Origin: Paraphysomonas bandaiensis
Lineage: Eukaryota; Chrysophyceae
Direction of reading: 5' to 3'
Length of the DNA: 64,000 nucleotides
NCBI GenBank assembly: GCA_965644295.1
Contig: CBFFRP010000255.1
Span: 62,001 to 126,000, forward strand
The notes under the pieces are model-generated. The model had not been told where the DNA came from, ran no database searches, and saw only the letters and a list, made by a program, of their open reading frames with translations. Of the stretch, positions 22,954 to 34,450 are shown in pieces. Both the position numbers and the translations under genes were made by a program. Numbering within the stretch: the first letter of the stretch is position 1; every line of letters begins with the position of its first letter.

Positions 22954-25900
22954 TCATTTATGCATTAGTTTACTTTCCCGTCGGATGGCACCTCGCATAG
23001 TAGTTTTTCTTCTGCTTTTAGGCTTTTCAGGAGACACAATATCATTCAATGGTCCCAGGACTCCTATAGCATGTCGCGCCTGCCTAACCACTTCCATATT
23101 CTCTGCGTGTGTCTCTAGCGCAATACTGCAAACCTACAAGGTGTCAAAATAACACATTATATTTGCTGCACATATACCTCCATAATCCCGCACTTTCTTA
23201 TTTTAAGTCTGATATCATCACCAGCCAATGCAAGGTTGCTAATTGCCCAGCAACCGAACTGTTGCACTCCCGCGTCATTCCTACAGAGCGGTTACACGGA
23301 CGGATAACGATAAAACAGCCTACTCACTTGTGAAGTACCATAGCAGTCATAATTTTTTCATCTCCTCCTTGTGATACTATTTCTCTGGATACTCCATCTG
23401 AACCAGCTAATGTAAGTATTGCCCAGCATGCTTGTCTTTGAATCTTTGCCGATGTCGTGCGATGAGCTGCCATGGCCACCAAAAGAGCATCCACACCACC
23501 AGCCTCTTGAAATCTGTGACGTCTAAAATTAAACAGCAACACAAGGAGCAATACCATACCGTCCCCGATTATCAGCGCTATTATGGGCCAGGTTAGTTAG
23601 TGCAGTACATGCATGTAGAATAACATTCTCATCATCAGTATGAGTTTCCAATGATATCACAATTCTCCGCATTGCACCTTTTTCTCCACAATGTCTCCGA
23701 ACAACATCATTACCAAACACTAATGCTGCTAAGGCGCGAAGACATTGTCCTTGTACGGTGCTCGATTCAGGAAAAGCAGCTAGACCGGCAATCAATATTT
23801 CTTCACATTTGTGTTCAACACACTGCTTGCGAACTACATCGTCTTTTACAAACAAGTCTCTCACAGCTCGGGCGCCACGCCACGTCGTATGCTCACACTA
23901 CCATAAAATTAGTATATTAACTATTTATGAACAGCAACAAATACTCTTATTTACATCGAGATTTTCCCACATGACTCTTATTATATTAGCAACTCCACCG
24001 TGCTCCCTTGCCTGCAAAATCCTCAATTTCGCCGCCGAATCCATTTCCCTGGGACAAACATATCATTAATGGAATCAGATCAATGCGAAGTAAAACCTCT
24101 TGCGTTCCATTTCGTCTTGATCGTGACCAAGAGATTGGGCGCGCTGTAGCTTTTCTAAGTTTTCTTTTGTTTTTTTGGCTGTTCTAATTAAGTCTGTAAC
24201 ATTCCCACCTCCAAATGTATGGAACCTCGAAACAGAATCAGTACTCAATGCATCATTCTCTGCAGTCCCGACGTCGCCTTCTTTAACTTTTCGAAGCCTT
24301 GTATTGATAGAGTACCTTCGCAATTGTTCCCTATCATGCAGTATTCGCTGTCTAGTATCGCTACTCTGGTCAATCGGTATAGGGGCCCCACTGTCAAATG
24401 CATCAGTTTCCTCACCACCAAAATCGTCGTCGTCAGCATACTCGTTATCTTCCTCAGCGTCCATGCCACATACACGGGGGCTTTGAATAGTAGATAAAGC
24501 TGCAGAACCAGCAACAGACCCTCCGGTGTCTTTGCTTTCATTCGCGGTGACTTCCACATCACCCACCCTGACCTTCTGTTTCAATTCCGCATACAGCTGC
24601 TCCGCTCTCCGCCGAGAAATCTTTGATGCCTCGACCGACTCTTTCGCATCGTGAAGTTCGTTTCGTATTGTCTCTGTGATGGATATCAGGTTCTTCTTGT
24701 CGGACTCCAAGCGTTCGATCTGGAACGAGCAAGAACTAAGTTGCTTATTAAGTGTCTCAATGTTGCTTTCCATACGAGATACATCGTCTTTCAATTTGTC
24801 ACAAGTTCCCTGTAAAGAATTACGCTCCTCCGAGACAGTACTTAACTCTTCCGTCATTGATCGCAGTTTCTCGCGCAGTTCTTCGATAGTGACTTCCTGC
24901 TCATGTTTGACAGATCTAAGAGCATCGTTTTCGTCCGATTTGGTGCGGATATCATCCTCCAAGTCCTGAAATCGTGCTCGAATCTCGTCTGGTAGTGGCA
25001 ATGAGTCATACATATTTAGGCGACGAGTAAGTCTGTCGATCTCTTCTTTGGTTCGAAGTTCTTTTTCTACAAGTTCGGCGCATGTGACTCGCAGTCGAGT
25101 ACAACGTTCCGTTTCCATCATCACCATTTCCTTTTCCTGTTTCCATCGAACTAGAGTTTGTTCTAGCCGCATTTCGAGCTCCCGACTCTGGTCTACCTGC
25201 ATTTCCAATTGAAACTTCAAGTTGTTCTCATTACTCTTTGACGTTGTCTCCTCATGTTTCGCTTCACGAAATTCCTCCATAACCTGATTGTTTTTTTCCT
25301 TCAGAGACTCCAACGCTACTTTGACTTCCTGTAACTCTTCTTCTGCTCGTTTTTCTCGAGCTCTGGTCTCCTCAAGTACTTGCTGCACAGTTTCTTTCTC
25401 TTGAAGAAGGGACTGAATACGCTGCTCTTTTTGCCCGCCTCGTTCCTCCCACTCACGTAATTGACCACGCAGCTCTTCACATTCGTGTACTCTAGCAGCT
25501 GCCTCTTCCTCAGCAGCGGCGACGCGAGCATTCGCATCATCCAATTTCCGCAAAATCCCGTCCACACGACCGGCCTCGTCACGCCATCTTTGTTCCTCCA
25601 CTGCCAATCGTCTGGAAGTCTGCTCTAATGCAAGTCGGATATCTCCTGCCCTCTCCTCCAATGACTCGTCTAACCACCGACGAGCCATTACGCCAATATC
25701 ACACTGAGGTGGAAGGCGTCGTGAAGGTGGATAGTACCGGTCGTTACTGATAACATCTTTCAGAGACAAACACACCGCAGATGCACTTGGACGCTCATTA
25801 GGTTGGTAGCTAATAGTTGTGCGCAGCAAGTTGTCAAGTGGCTCGCACCTCTGAATTGCAAGGCGCTGTTGATCTTCCCGTCTATCTATACGAGGGTACT

Positions 25901-26585
25901 CCCCGCAACACATCTGTATTAGGAGAATGCCAAAGCTAAAAATATCTATCTTCGAAGTGTACTTGCCAGTGAGAACTTCTGGGGCGCTGTATGCCATTGC
26001 TCCAGGCATGCTGGTCTGTCGACTCAGCGCAGAAGCGCCAAATATTTTTGCTTGACCTAGGTCAGCAATCTTCGCGCGATTACCTCCAAGGAGAATATTT
26101 TTCGCAGAAATATCGCGATGTACAACCTGTGGATTATGGCTATGTAAGTAGTCCAGTCCAGTAGCCACATCAAGAGCAATATCAAGGATTTCTGGTATAT
26201 TCAGCTTTATTTTATGGACTTCTAAAACATCGTATAAGCTACCCGGTAACAATTCTGTAAGAATAGTTGTGGGCTGCCTAGTACGAGGGTTATAGCCAAT
26301 ACCAAGAAAGAGAACTAGATTAGGATGCCGCATTTTTGATAGAGTGTGCATTTCTGCACGGAACGAATCAGCTATTGAAGCATTTTCGTACTGCAAATCG
26401 CGCAACTCAGAATCTTGTTCAGCTACAAGAGCATGCAGGCGTTTAGCTGCAACATCAATATTTCTCCACTTCGCAACACGAACTTCACCAAAGGCACCCT
26501 TGCCAATAATTTTATCTGATATTGTAATCTCCCTCTCCGAAAAAACCCATTCCTTGTTGAGGTCAGCGTCGTCTGTGATGTTCAT
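22954..26585 (-). CDS. TKL-type protein kinase with long coiled coil and ARM repeats
   Basis: Six exons (26585-24097, 24048-23955, 23897-23560, 23522-23328, 23280-23178, 23133-22954) give 1132 aa; introns are 36-56 nt. The kinase domain is at about residues 20-290: glycine loop GKGAFG (28-33), VAAK lysine (48), HRDISAKNILL catalytic loop, ADLG in place of DFG, and SAPEVL. The HRDxxxxN loop and overall style place it in the tyrosine-kinase-like group. About 450 residues of charged heptad-rich coiled coil follow, then roughly five armadillo repeats (LRALAALVFGNDVVRRHCG, ALTNLAHNSADNRG, CWAILTLAGSDGVSREIVSQ, CWAISNLALAGDDIRLKI) and a basic C-terminus. Catalytic residues are present except for the F-to-L change. 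Substrates are unknown. Confidence 0.88.
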
Positions 26586-26774
26586 AGTGGAATGAATATA
26601 TGCTTACACGCCCACCTAACACTGACTAAAAATCTTATTGCACAACTTTACTACACATCACAACAACTATCTAGCTCGCACATCACCGTCACAAAGGTGT
26701 GTACAGGAACACACACCTTAATAACGAACCAATGTGCAATTTGTGAAATAGTTCTCATACAGTGACCGTTTCTT

Positions 26775-27620
26775 GTATGTATGTATGTATGTATGTATGT
26801 ATGTATGTATGTATGTATGTATGTATGTATGTATGTATGTATGTATGTATGTATGTATGTATGTATGTATGTATGTATGTATGTATGTATGTATGTATGT
26901 ATGTATGTATTTATGTATGTATGTATGTATGTATGTATGTATGTATGTATGTATGTATGTATGTATGTATGTATGTATGTATGTATGTATGTATGTATGT
27001 ATGTATGTATGTATGTATGTATGTATGTATGTATGTATGTATGTATGTATGTATGTATGTATGTATGTATGTATGTATGTATGTATGTATGTATGTATGT
27101 ATGTATGTATGTATGTATGTATGTATGTATGTATGTATGTATGTATGTATGTATGTATGTATGTATGTATGTATGTATGTATGTATGTATGTATGTATGT
27201 ATGTATGTATGTATGTATGTATGTATGTATGTATGTATGTATGTATGTATGTATGTATGTATGTATGTATGTATGTATGTATGTATGTATGTATGTATGT
27301 ATGTATGTATGTATGTATGTATGTATGTATGTATGTATGTATGTATGTATGTATGTATGTATGTATGTATGTATGTATGTATGTATGTATGTATGTATGT
27401 ATGTATGTATGTATGTATGTATGTATGTATGTATGTATGTATGTATGTATGTATGTATGTATGTATGTATGTATGTATGTATGTATGTATGTATGTATGT
27501 ATGTATGTATGTATGTATGTATGTATGTATGTATGTATGTATGTATGTATGTATGTATGTATGTATGTATGTATGTATGTATGTATGTATGTATGTATGT
27601 ATGTATGTATGTATGTATGT
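26775..27620. repeat. 846-bp (ATGT)n microsatellite, about 211 units
   Basis: A tetranucleotide array broken by only one substitution, at about 26911. It occupies most of the shared 5' region between the divergent kinase (start 26585) and KH-protein (start 27692) genes, ending 72 bp before the KH start codon. The long Tyr-Ile-His-Thr and Met-Tyr-Val-Cys reading frames across it are artefacts of the repeat. Confidence 0.98.
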
Positions 27621-27691
27621 GTGCATGTTTGGGCAGGTGTTATCCTTTGCCATCAGCCTTATATATATTTATAACTTAACCGCGATATACC

Positions 27692-29321
27692 ATGTCAGGA
27701 AAAGAAGAAGACGAAGTTAATGTTGTGAACGACTCTGAAAGTCGTAAGCGTAAAATTGAGGAGGAAGATGAGCATGAAGATGCTGTATCTAAGAGGGGTA
27801 GGGCAATGCAGCTCGACTGAGTATTCGAAACCATTAACTCTATATCATGTCCAGTTGCAACAGGACTTGATTCGGAGAGGTCGGCCCCACAGCCGGTGTT
27901 TTTTAAGATGCTCTGTCCGAATCCAATGACGGGCGGTATTATCGGCAAGGGCGGTTCTACTCTAGCAAGTCTCATGGAAACCACTGATACAAAGATAAAG
28001 CTGTCTCAAAATAATGAATTTTTCCCTGAAACCCAAGATAGAATCATTGCAATATCCGGTCAGCCAGATAGTGTGCACAATTGCATTGCTGAAGTTACTA
28101 AGAAGTTATGCGAGGTAAGTTCAAATTGCTCTCACCGTACTGTATTACACGCACAACACAACTCACGTATTGTCTTTTATTTAAAAACCGCAATTGCCGG
28201 ATCATTTCCCACTCCACTACACATTATTGCACCTATACACTACACTTTCTCCGCTACTCTCACAGCTGGCCGATAAAGAGAGTGCACGTATATCAGCTCC
28301 TAGACCCAATCACGCTGGAGGAAAGTACCTTGTCCGTTCTTTGGTCCCATCGACTGCAACGGGCTGCCTTATTGGCCAGAAAGGTTGCATTATCAAGGAT
28401 ATATCCGAAAAATCTGGTGCGAAACTGAAACTTGGTGATGCTGCTGACCCTTACCACACCAGAGAGCGCATCATGAACGCCTGGGGCCCAAGCGTAGACA
28501 ACGTAATATCTGTAAGTATCTAATTTCTTCAGATCTTGTGTACTGACTGGTGCGTGTAGGCTATGCAGAGAGTCTTTGCGCAACTCCTGTCGGAGCCCAC
28601 GAGTGGTTCGTATTCTAATACGACAACCACATACGGTGTCTCCGCTCCGCAGCAGCAAATTCCCTCTCCGTATACTGCATATGCTCAGCCGCAGCATCAG
28701 CCATTGCATGTACAGACGCCGCAGGTAGTGGTGTCACGCTCAAGATTATATCTATCTCACATCTGGCGCTGTTTATACAGTCATATTATCCACCTGCACA
28801 GCCGTATTCTTCATCTGCACATGTGCCTTACCAGCAGCAGGGCTATTCTTCCTATACGGCAGGGCAGTATAGTGGTGGTCGAGACCCGGCACCTGGATAT
28901 GAATCATACGGTGGTCGTGCTGCAGCCCCCACTGGAAATTCCCCAGCCGTTGCTGATCCTTACTCCTCTACCCACAACACCGTGCATATCGCTGTTCCAG
29001 AGAACTTGGTTGGTGCTGTACTTGGAAAAGGGGGTTATATCATTAAGGATATGATGGCCCAATCTGGTGCTAAAATATTGGTGATTTATATAATTTCATA
29101 TTTAGAGTTGTTTATGGTAACTGATGATGTCCAGCTTTCACAAAAGGGCGAGTACATTCCAGGCACAACGCAACGCAGTCTGTCAATATCTGGGAGCAAA
29201 CAACAGGTGTGTAGATTAAGTTGCAAATGAATTCGAGTCATTGCAAGCACAGGTGGATCATGCTCGAGATCTTGTGATGCATCAGTTGAATACGAACGCA
29301 GTGACTGGCGGTCGCCGGTAG
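27692..29321 (+). CDS. Three-KH-domain RNA-binding protein (PCBP/NOVA-like)
   Basis: Seven exons (27692-27797, 27855-28114, 28266-28511, 28560-28724, 28781-29080, 29135-29206, 29253-29321) give 405 aa. After an acidic/basic head (KRKIEEEDEHED) come three KH domains with GxxG loops: GGIIGKGGS, CLIGQKGC and GAVLGKGGY. Between KH2 and KH3 is a low-complexity P/Q/Y/S linker of about 120 residues. The 2+1 KH arrangement is that of poly(C)-binding and NOVA proteins, which bind C/U-rich RNA and act in splicing, stability or translation. Intron 2 is 151 nt, the longest clear intron in the window. The start codon lies 72 bp after the (ATGT)n array. Confidence 0.9.
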
Positions 29322-30000
29322 GCAGTAGATTAATCTTTTAGCATCGAAGTAATAATTGTAGTTCTTATATATCTGAAATCAAATTATAAATGCTGAGCTT
29401 TGTAAATATTTCTTCGTCACAGGATTATAAACTTGTTGCACACATTACGCATCATCAACATCACGTTTCTGAAATAATTTATTGGAGAATTGTTGATTAT
29501 TGGTGTTCCGGATAATTAAAATATGAATGTACGAGCTAGTCGTAGCGTGCTGTGCTTGTTATTTTTCTATGTATAAATTCTGGTAGTAGAATAGCTGAGC
29601 AAGGCAACGTCGCTATTATAACTAGTTCGATTATTATATTATATAGTATATAGAACTATAAGCTCTTCGTAAATAGTAAATAAATGGAAATAGCTAATTA
29701 TGTAAGTACAAACCTTCAGACTTTGTAAATATTTGTTACACAAACCTTATATGAGTGGTCGCACCTTGGTGCTTGCTGCGACGCACAAGCAGCTTCTGTA
29801 GCGCTAAATAGTAGGATAATAGAATTTGTGCTGATTAGTTATGGGTAGAGGTCTAACTAGTATGTCTAGCATTCAACTAGCCACTATATTGGCACGAGTT
29901 TTTAACGCCTATTGCTAAATAATAAGACTTTCAATTTAACCTTATATGAATTACGTTATTACTTATTGCGTATTATGCGTGCAATATTAACTTCAACATT
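29322..30000. other. Convergent intergenic gap between KH protein and tRNase Z
   Basis: AT-rich 3'-to-3' gap containing a short copy of the dispersed repeat at 29755-29937. Nothing else is recognisable. Confidence 0.5.
29755..29937 (-). mobile_element. Short-form retroposon-like repeat with 12-bp target duplication
   Basis: Only the head module (183 bp) is present in reverse, from the ATTGAAAGTCTTATTATT end to ACCAAGGTGCGACCAC. It is flanked by the perfect direct repeat AACCTTATATGA (29743-29754 and 29938-29949). The duplication shows that the short form itself was inserted rather than being a broken long copy. GGTGCGACCAC at its end loosely resembles a tRNA-type B box. Confidence 0.75.
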
Positions 30001-31437
30001 TCAAGGAACATCACAACAGGAAAAAATAAATTTCTTGATACCACTGTCCAACATCAGCACAACATGAGGTACCTCCTCACTGCCTTCTTCAAGTACTCTA
30101 GCGCTTCCTAAACCCGCTTGAGTCCTGAAGAAATTTTCAATTTCCTCATCTGTGTATCGAAGCGAAAAGTGAGTCAAGACAAACGTCCTACATGCTCTAT
30201 CACTAAGCAGCGTGTCGCGTACAATGTCCCTTAGGGCTGTCCATACGACATGTCCACGACGAGTGGCCTCGCCATCCATATCTCCATGTAAATATGTGCA
30301 CTCTATTATGACGACAGGACAGGATAAAATAATTTCTGCTTGAGCACAAGTTGTCAGTGCACTGGTAGTGGTGTCTAATACATATGCACAAATAGGAAAC
30401 TCTTGCTCAACAGTTATTTCTTCCCCTTTCTCCTTCGCGGCTCTCACCCGCTCAGCTGTAGTCTTCTTGTCCATTCCCTCCAGATCTCGTCGTAGCTTCA
30501 TGCGTTTATCAGATATTACATACCCCACTGTTGAGACTGTATGATCGACTTCCACAGGATGGATATTGAACAGACGCTTCGAGCCTTTGCCAAGAGCTAC
30601 AGGAATGCACTGACCTGCCTCCTAATAAAAGCACAGAGTGTGAGTTGCAAACATTGACATCTCAAACATTGAGATTGCAGGCTTCTTGAATAACCACATG
30701 AGGTATTAGCTGTACACCATAGCATCCTGATCCCCACTCACCACTGGGTACCACCGCCTTCTGGTTTCTTCCCAGTCCGCATATACGGCTTTGCACTCAT
30801 CTGCAGCACCCGAACCACCGCCCTCCATTGTTCGCGTAGATGAAGCGTATGTATGACGAGGAGGAGAAGAGTAGTGATCAGGGACTGATCGACAAGTTTT
30901 ATAATGTCATAACAATAGTATTTGAGTTTCTAGGTATACAGAACATTGACAATATGGTATCACGTTAACCTTCATTGCACTCGTCAACTTTGATAGCGAA
31001 GGACATCTGCACAAATTCTCTCAGTCTGTGAAGCACAGGTCGGGGGCAGAAAATGTGAGTTAAAGACTTCTCCCTGTTGAATACATATCTGAGGGGGAAT
31101 AGGTGTACATTATACATACCCATGCAATATTGTATACCTGCTGTATCGTGCCAACATTGGCATTGCATTGCAGTGATCTATGTGGGTATGGGTGATTGCA
31201 ATCATATCTAATGGAGCCATATCTAGAAAACAAACAGGAGACTGTTATCTTCAAGGCATTTATACGATCTCTACCTGGCACATCAACTCCTGCATCAAGC
31301 ATGATTCTAGCTCCCCCTCCAGTCAATATAAACCCTGTCCTCTCCAGTGCTCTGGAGTGACCAGATAAAGTCCACTGAGTGCCAGGTAATGTAAACTTAT
31401 GTCGAAAATAAGATGCCTGTGGAAGGGTAGATGTCAT
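30001..31437 (-). CDS. ELAC1: tRNase Z (RNase Z, ELAC-type), metallo-beta-lactamase fold
   Basis: Five exons (31437-31275, 31222-31138, 31088-30970, 30884-30742, 30621-30001) join to 376 aa, the size of the short ELAC1 form. It is the endonuclease that removes 3' trailers from precursor tRNA. After a start strand (LERTGFILTGGGARIMLDAG) the zinc signature HTHIDHCNAMP appears, split from the start by an intron. Near the C-terminus VVIIECTYLHGD and VLTHFSLRYTDEE match the conserved E-T/A-Y and LTHFSxRY blocks that bind the second zinc and define the family. A loop with YSSPPRHTYASSTRTMEGGG replaces the usual exosite region. A mitochondrial or plastid copy is possible, but no clear presequence is seen. 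Confidence 0.82.
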
Positions 31438-33089
31438 CTTGATTGATTTCGTTAGTAACAGCGAAGAGCAACAATAATGTGCTTGACTCGCACTATTTTA
31501 TCCAATACTGTTGCATTGTTATGGCTGGGATCTTCAGGTGCATAATGCCTCACACACCGTCACCTTATTCCTGGAAAATAATTACTTCGTCCAGCTAAAA
31601 TATTCGAGTATTTGTAAAATTCTATACTGGAAATTACATACATACTTATGTACAGTATGTTTCGGTATAAAATTGAGGGTATTTTGTATTTTGGTATTTA
31701 TTGTATACCAGTATGAACTCCTGGTGTGTGTGGTCAGGTAAAGATACGGTCACGGCCCTCAACAATGTATCTATATATCGGTAGGTGCTTGAATAAGCAT
31801 ATACATGTATATAGAGGTGCTAGCGAGCGATGATGCGGTATCGGATGATTTCTTCGATGTAGCAACATTAGTTATATCCCCAGGACGTCTGTAAATAGTA
31901 AGATAAGGTCTGCACATATAATATTATCGGAACATATGTGTATATAAATATATCCGATTGGAAAAGTCTGCGTATTTCGCCGTCGATTTACAATATTCTA
32001 TTCGTTTTCTGGGTTAAAGTGGTGGTGTAAATGGCCAGTCAACCGAGATGATCTTTGTTGCTGCGTATTTTATTTTAATGTAATTGTATATGTGTATAGT
32101 AGTACCATGCGAAGATGAATAGGATATTCTGAATATTGGATGAGTCGGTGCGAGGAGAAAGTGTAAATCGAGCGATTGTATAAAGAAGTGAGGGGCGTCG
32201 TTTGCGGTTTGAATAACGGTATTAAGTTTGACTTGGATCGAATCTTTATCGTTTGTTAGTTCTGATCCTGAAGTAGTGGTCCCTCAAAGTATCCCTATTA
32301 CTTAGAGTACAGTGTGTTGTCAAGTGATTTATTTGTACGGTTCCGTTGGAAACACCGTCTTGAAGGTGTGTTTATGAAATGTCCTGCGAAATATAGAATG
32401 TCTCCTTTGGTTGTAATATATCGACTAGGAATTCTCCAAGTATATGAAAATCTTGAACAGATGATGTCTCCTTCGATTGTAAGATATCGACAAGTAATTC
32501 CCCAGGGACATGAAAATCTTGTACAGATATTGTTTTGGGCAGGACTAGGGAACAATATATTGCAATGCTATTGTAAGATATCGTCACATCCGTAATATTA
32601 CTGTACTTTTTTAATCGGGCCAGGTTGCATGTTTGCAGCGACCTTGTATGTCGATAGCATGACATGGTAGGAGTTTGTTGTTCTACTAAAATAAGTGATC
32701 CCTTTTTTGTAGTGTCTAACTCTATTCATTTTTGCATTCACTAAATACGATTAGCATATAGTAGTGAATGAATTAAGTGTTACTAAGTGTGGTAGTAGTG
32801 TTACTAAGTGTGAATAGAAGTAAGTGTTACTAAGACCTTAACACTGCAAGGCGATATCAAAAAGTTCAATTAAATGCTGGGTTTTATCATATTGATTAGA
32901 TTTGCGATTTGTGTTACGTGTCACTATGCCAAGCCTACGTTACAATGCCAAGCCTATTTAGTATGCTTCTATGCTAATTTGAATTAAAATTTCTGACATA
33001 ACTTAACATCGTTACAGCATTATTACTGACCACAACATCATCTATATATCTACCTCTGAACGCAGGTAGTTCAAAAGTCTAAAACTAAC
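31438..33089. other. Intergenic region upstream of tRNase Z, no gene seen
   Basis: A 1.65-kb stretch between the 5' end of tRNase Z and the 3' end of the MOSC gene. It holds a two-unit 66-bp tandem repeat at 32398-32529, an inverted-repeat element start at 32549 (GGGAACAATATATTGCAATG), and repeated GTTACTAAGTGTGAATAGAA text at 32779-32835 that recurs near 58222. No coding potential was found. Confidence 0.45.
32398..32529. repeat. 66-bp direct tandem repeat, two units
   Basis: ATGTCTCCTT... at 32398 recurs at 32464 with scattered differences (both units carry ATCGAC, ATTC and ATGAAAATCTTG). Because 66 is a multiple of three, both strands show repeated peptides, which should not be taken as evidence of coding. 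Confidence 0.7.
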
Positions 33090-34058
33090 TTACTTCACGC
33101 GCAAAATGTCGCCAACGCATACGGACCCACCTTCAATATTATGATTATCCATTTGAACTCCGAAGAATACAGCCTCATTCCATGACTTACGCAATGACAA
33201 ATCCTTTCCAGTGCGGAAAGAATTTAAAACTTGAGTTACTTGGAAGTTTTCATCCATTACGCCTGTGTCAGGATCAACATTCGGCATCTTGCACCTCGAG
33301 CACAGCTTCGCTACAGTCATGCGTACACCTCCTGCTACAACTTCTCTCCATTTATCCTCGGCAAATTCTTCGACTCCATCGACCACTATATTGGGTCGAA
33401 AGTTTACAGAAGATGCTTTATTGTATATAGGCATCCGACTGTTCAGAGCATCTATACTCTTAACAGATGTCAATAGAAATGGAAACATATCTGCAAAGCC
33501 AGTTTGCCCAGAATGCGAAAAGCTTCTGTGCGTGGGACGTACGAAAGAGTCTGACATTCGTACCAGTTTCAGGTTAGGTACATTCAAATATGTCGAAAAC
33601 CACTCGGAGGCCTCGTGATTTGGTTCAAAGCCTTGACAATCATCAGACCAGACAGTCACATTGATGGTATCTACCGAACTAGGTTCGGCCAATGCTACCT
33701 TCATATCGGGCATACTAGGGGCTGACAAAATAAGGTGATCTCCATCGATGTTGGTAGACACAGTTGCAAGCTTAGGGTGGGTTCGCTGAGTTACAAACCT
33801 CAAACTACTATTTACTACCATAAATATTCGATCATTTTCAAAACCACGAGCACTGATTTTGCAGCTGTCAACTTTTATCCCTTTACAACTCTTGACGGGG
33901 TAGATATACAGCGCTACAACCTTTGCATGCCCATAATTAATTCTACCCGCCAGTAGATTTATCCCATAATATATAGCTAGTACAACAATAGCAACGCAAT
34001 ATGATTGGCATGTATATGAGCATGAAGAAAACAGGGCCAATGCGTACTCCAGATTCAT
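33090..34058 (-). CDS. MTARC: MOSC-domain molybdenum enzyme, mARC-like
   Basis: A single-exon 322-aa protein. One N-terminal membrane helix (about residues 20-38) is followed by the MOSC N-terminal beta barrel (ALYIYPVKSCKGIKV, GFENDRIFMVV) and the MOSC domain. FRPNIVVDG and KLCSRCKMPNVDPDTGVMD match the mARC block in which a cysteine ligates molybdenum. Animal mARC sits in the outer mitochondrial membrane and reduces N-hydroxylated compounds using electrons from cytochrome b5; the same topology is expected here. Length agrees with the family (about 335 aa). No NifS-like domain is present, so it is not a Moco sulfurase. Confidence 0.88.
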   Translation of the reverse strand: MNLEYALALFSSCSYTCQSYCVAIVVLAIYYGINLLAGRINYGHAKVVALYIYPVKSCKGIKVDSCKISARGFENDRIFMVVNSSLRFVTQRTHPKLATVSTNIDGDHLILSAPSMPDMKVALAEPSSVDTINVTVWSDDCQGFEPNHEASEWFSTYLNVPNLKLVRMSDSFVRPTHRSFSHSGQTGFADMFPFLLTSVKSIDALNSRMPIYNKASSVNFRPNIVVDGVEEFAEDKWREVVAGGVRMTVAKLCSRCKMPNVDPDTGVMDENFQVTQVLNSFRTGKDLSLRKSWNEAVFFGVQMDNHNIEGGSVCVGDILRVK

Positions 34059-34252
34059 CTTTCAACAGGGAAGCAGATACAAAAACACTATTGCTGAAAA
34101 TAGAGACGCCAGATCACGTGGAAGTGCTGACAAACCTATGAATATTGATTGGTAGATTGCATTGGATGCTTGCATCGAATCGCCATATCAGTATCCCACA
34201 TGTATGCGGTATGTACACAGCTACGAAGGAATGTATGTATGCATGTACGTTG

Positions 34253-34285
34253 TACAGCAGTATATAGTATGTATACTGCTGTATT
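34253..34285. promoter_or_regulatory. Two inverted copies of the 15-mer promoter motif
   Basis: TACAGCAGTATATAG (34253-34267) and GTATACTGCTGTATT (34271-34285) are reverse complements of one consensus. They lie about 195-227 bp upstream of the mARC start codon, in the gap shared with the FtsZ pseudogene. Confidence 0.45.
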
Positions 34286-34450
34286 GCGTAGGGATGTATA
34301 GCGATCAGGATCTCACTCTATTCCCCCACATGTCCATGGCTATGTACATTTTGACCACAATTTCAAAGGAAGAGCTCTGCAGAATGCAATGCTTCGTTCC
34401 GTTAAACCCAAAGAAAAAAGCTCGCCTCTTCTATGCCCGAGTTCGGTAAG

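Noticed and set aside
26718-27720. Three long overlapping reading frames (YIHT and MYVC repeats) on both strands
   Set aside because: They are read through the (ATGT)n array; a 4-bp repeat without stops opens all frames and carries no coding signal.
32298-32665. Overlapping 85-97-codon frames on both strands
   Set aside because: Explained by the 66-bp tandem repeat, whose period is a multiple of three.
33090-34058. Moco sulfurase identity for the MOSC protein
   Set aside because: There is no NifS-like aminotransferase domain and the length fits mARC alone.
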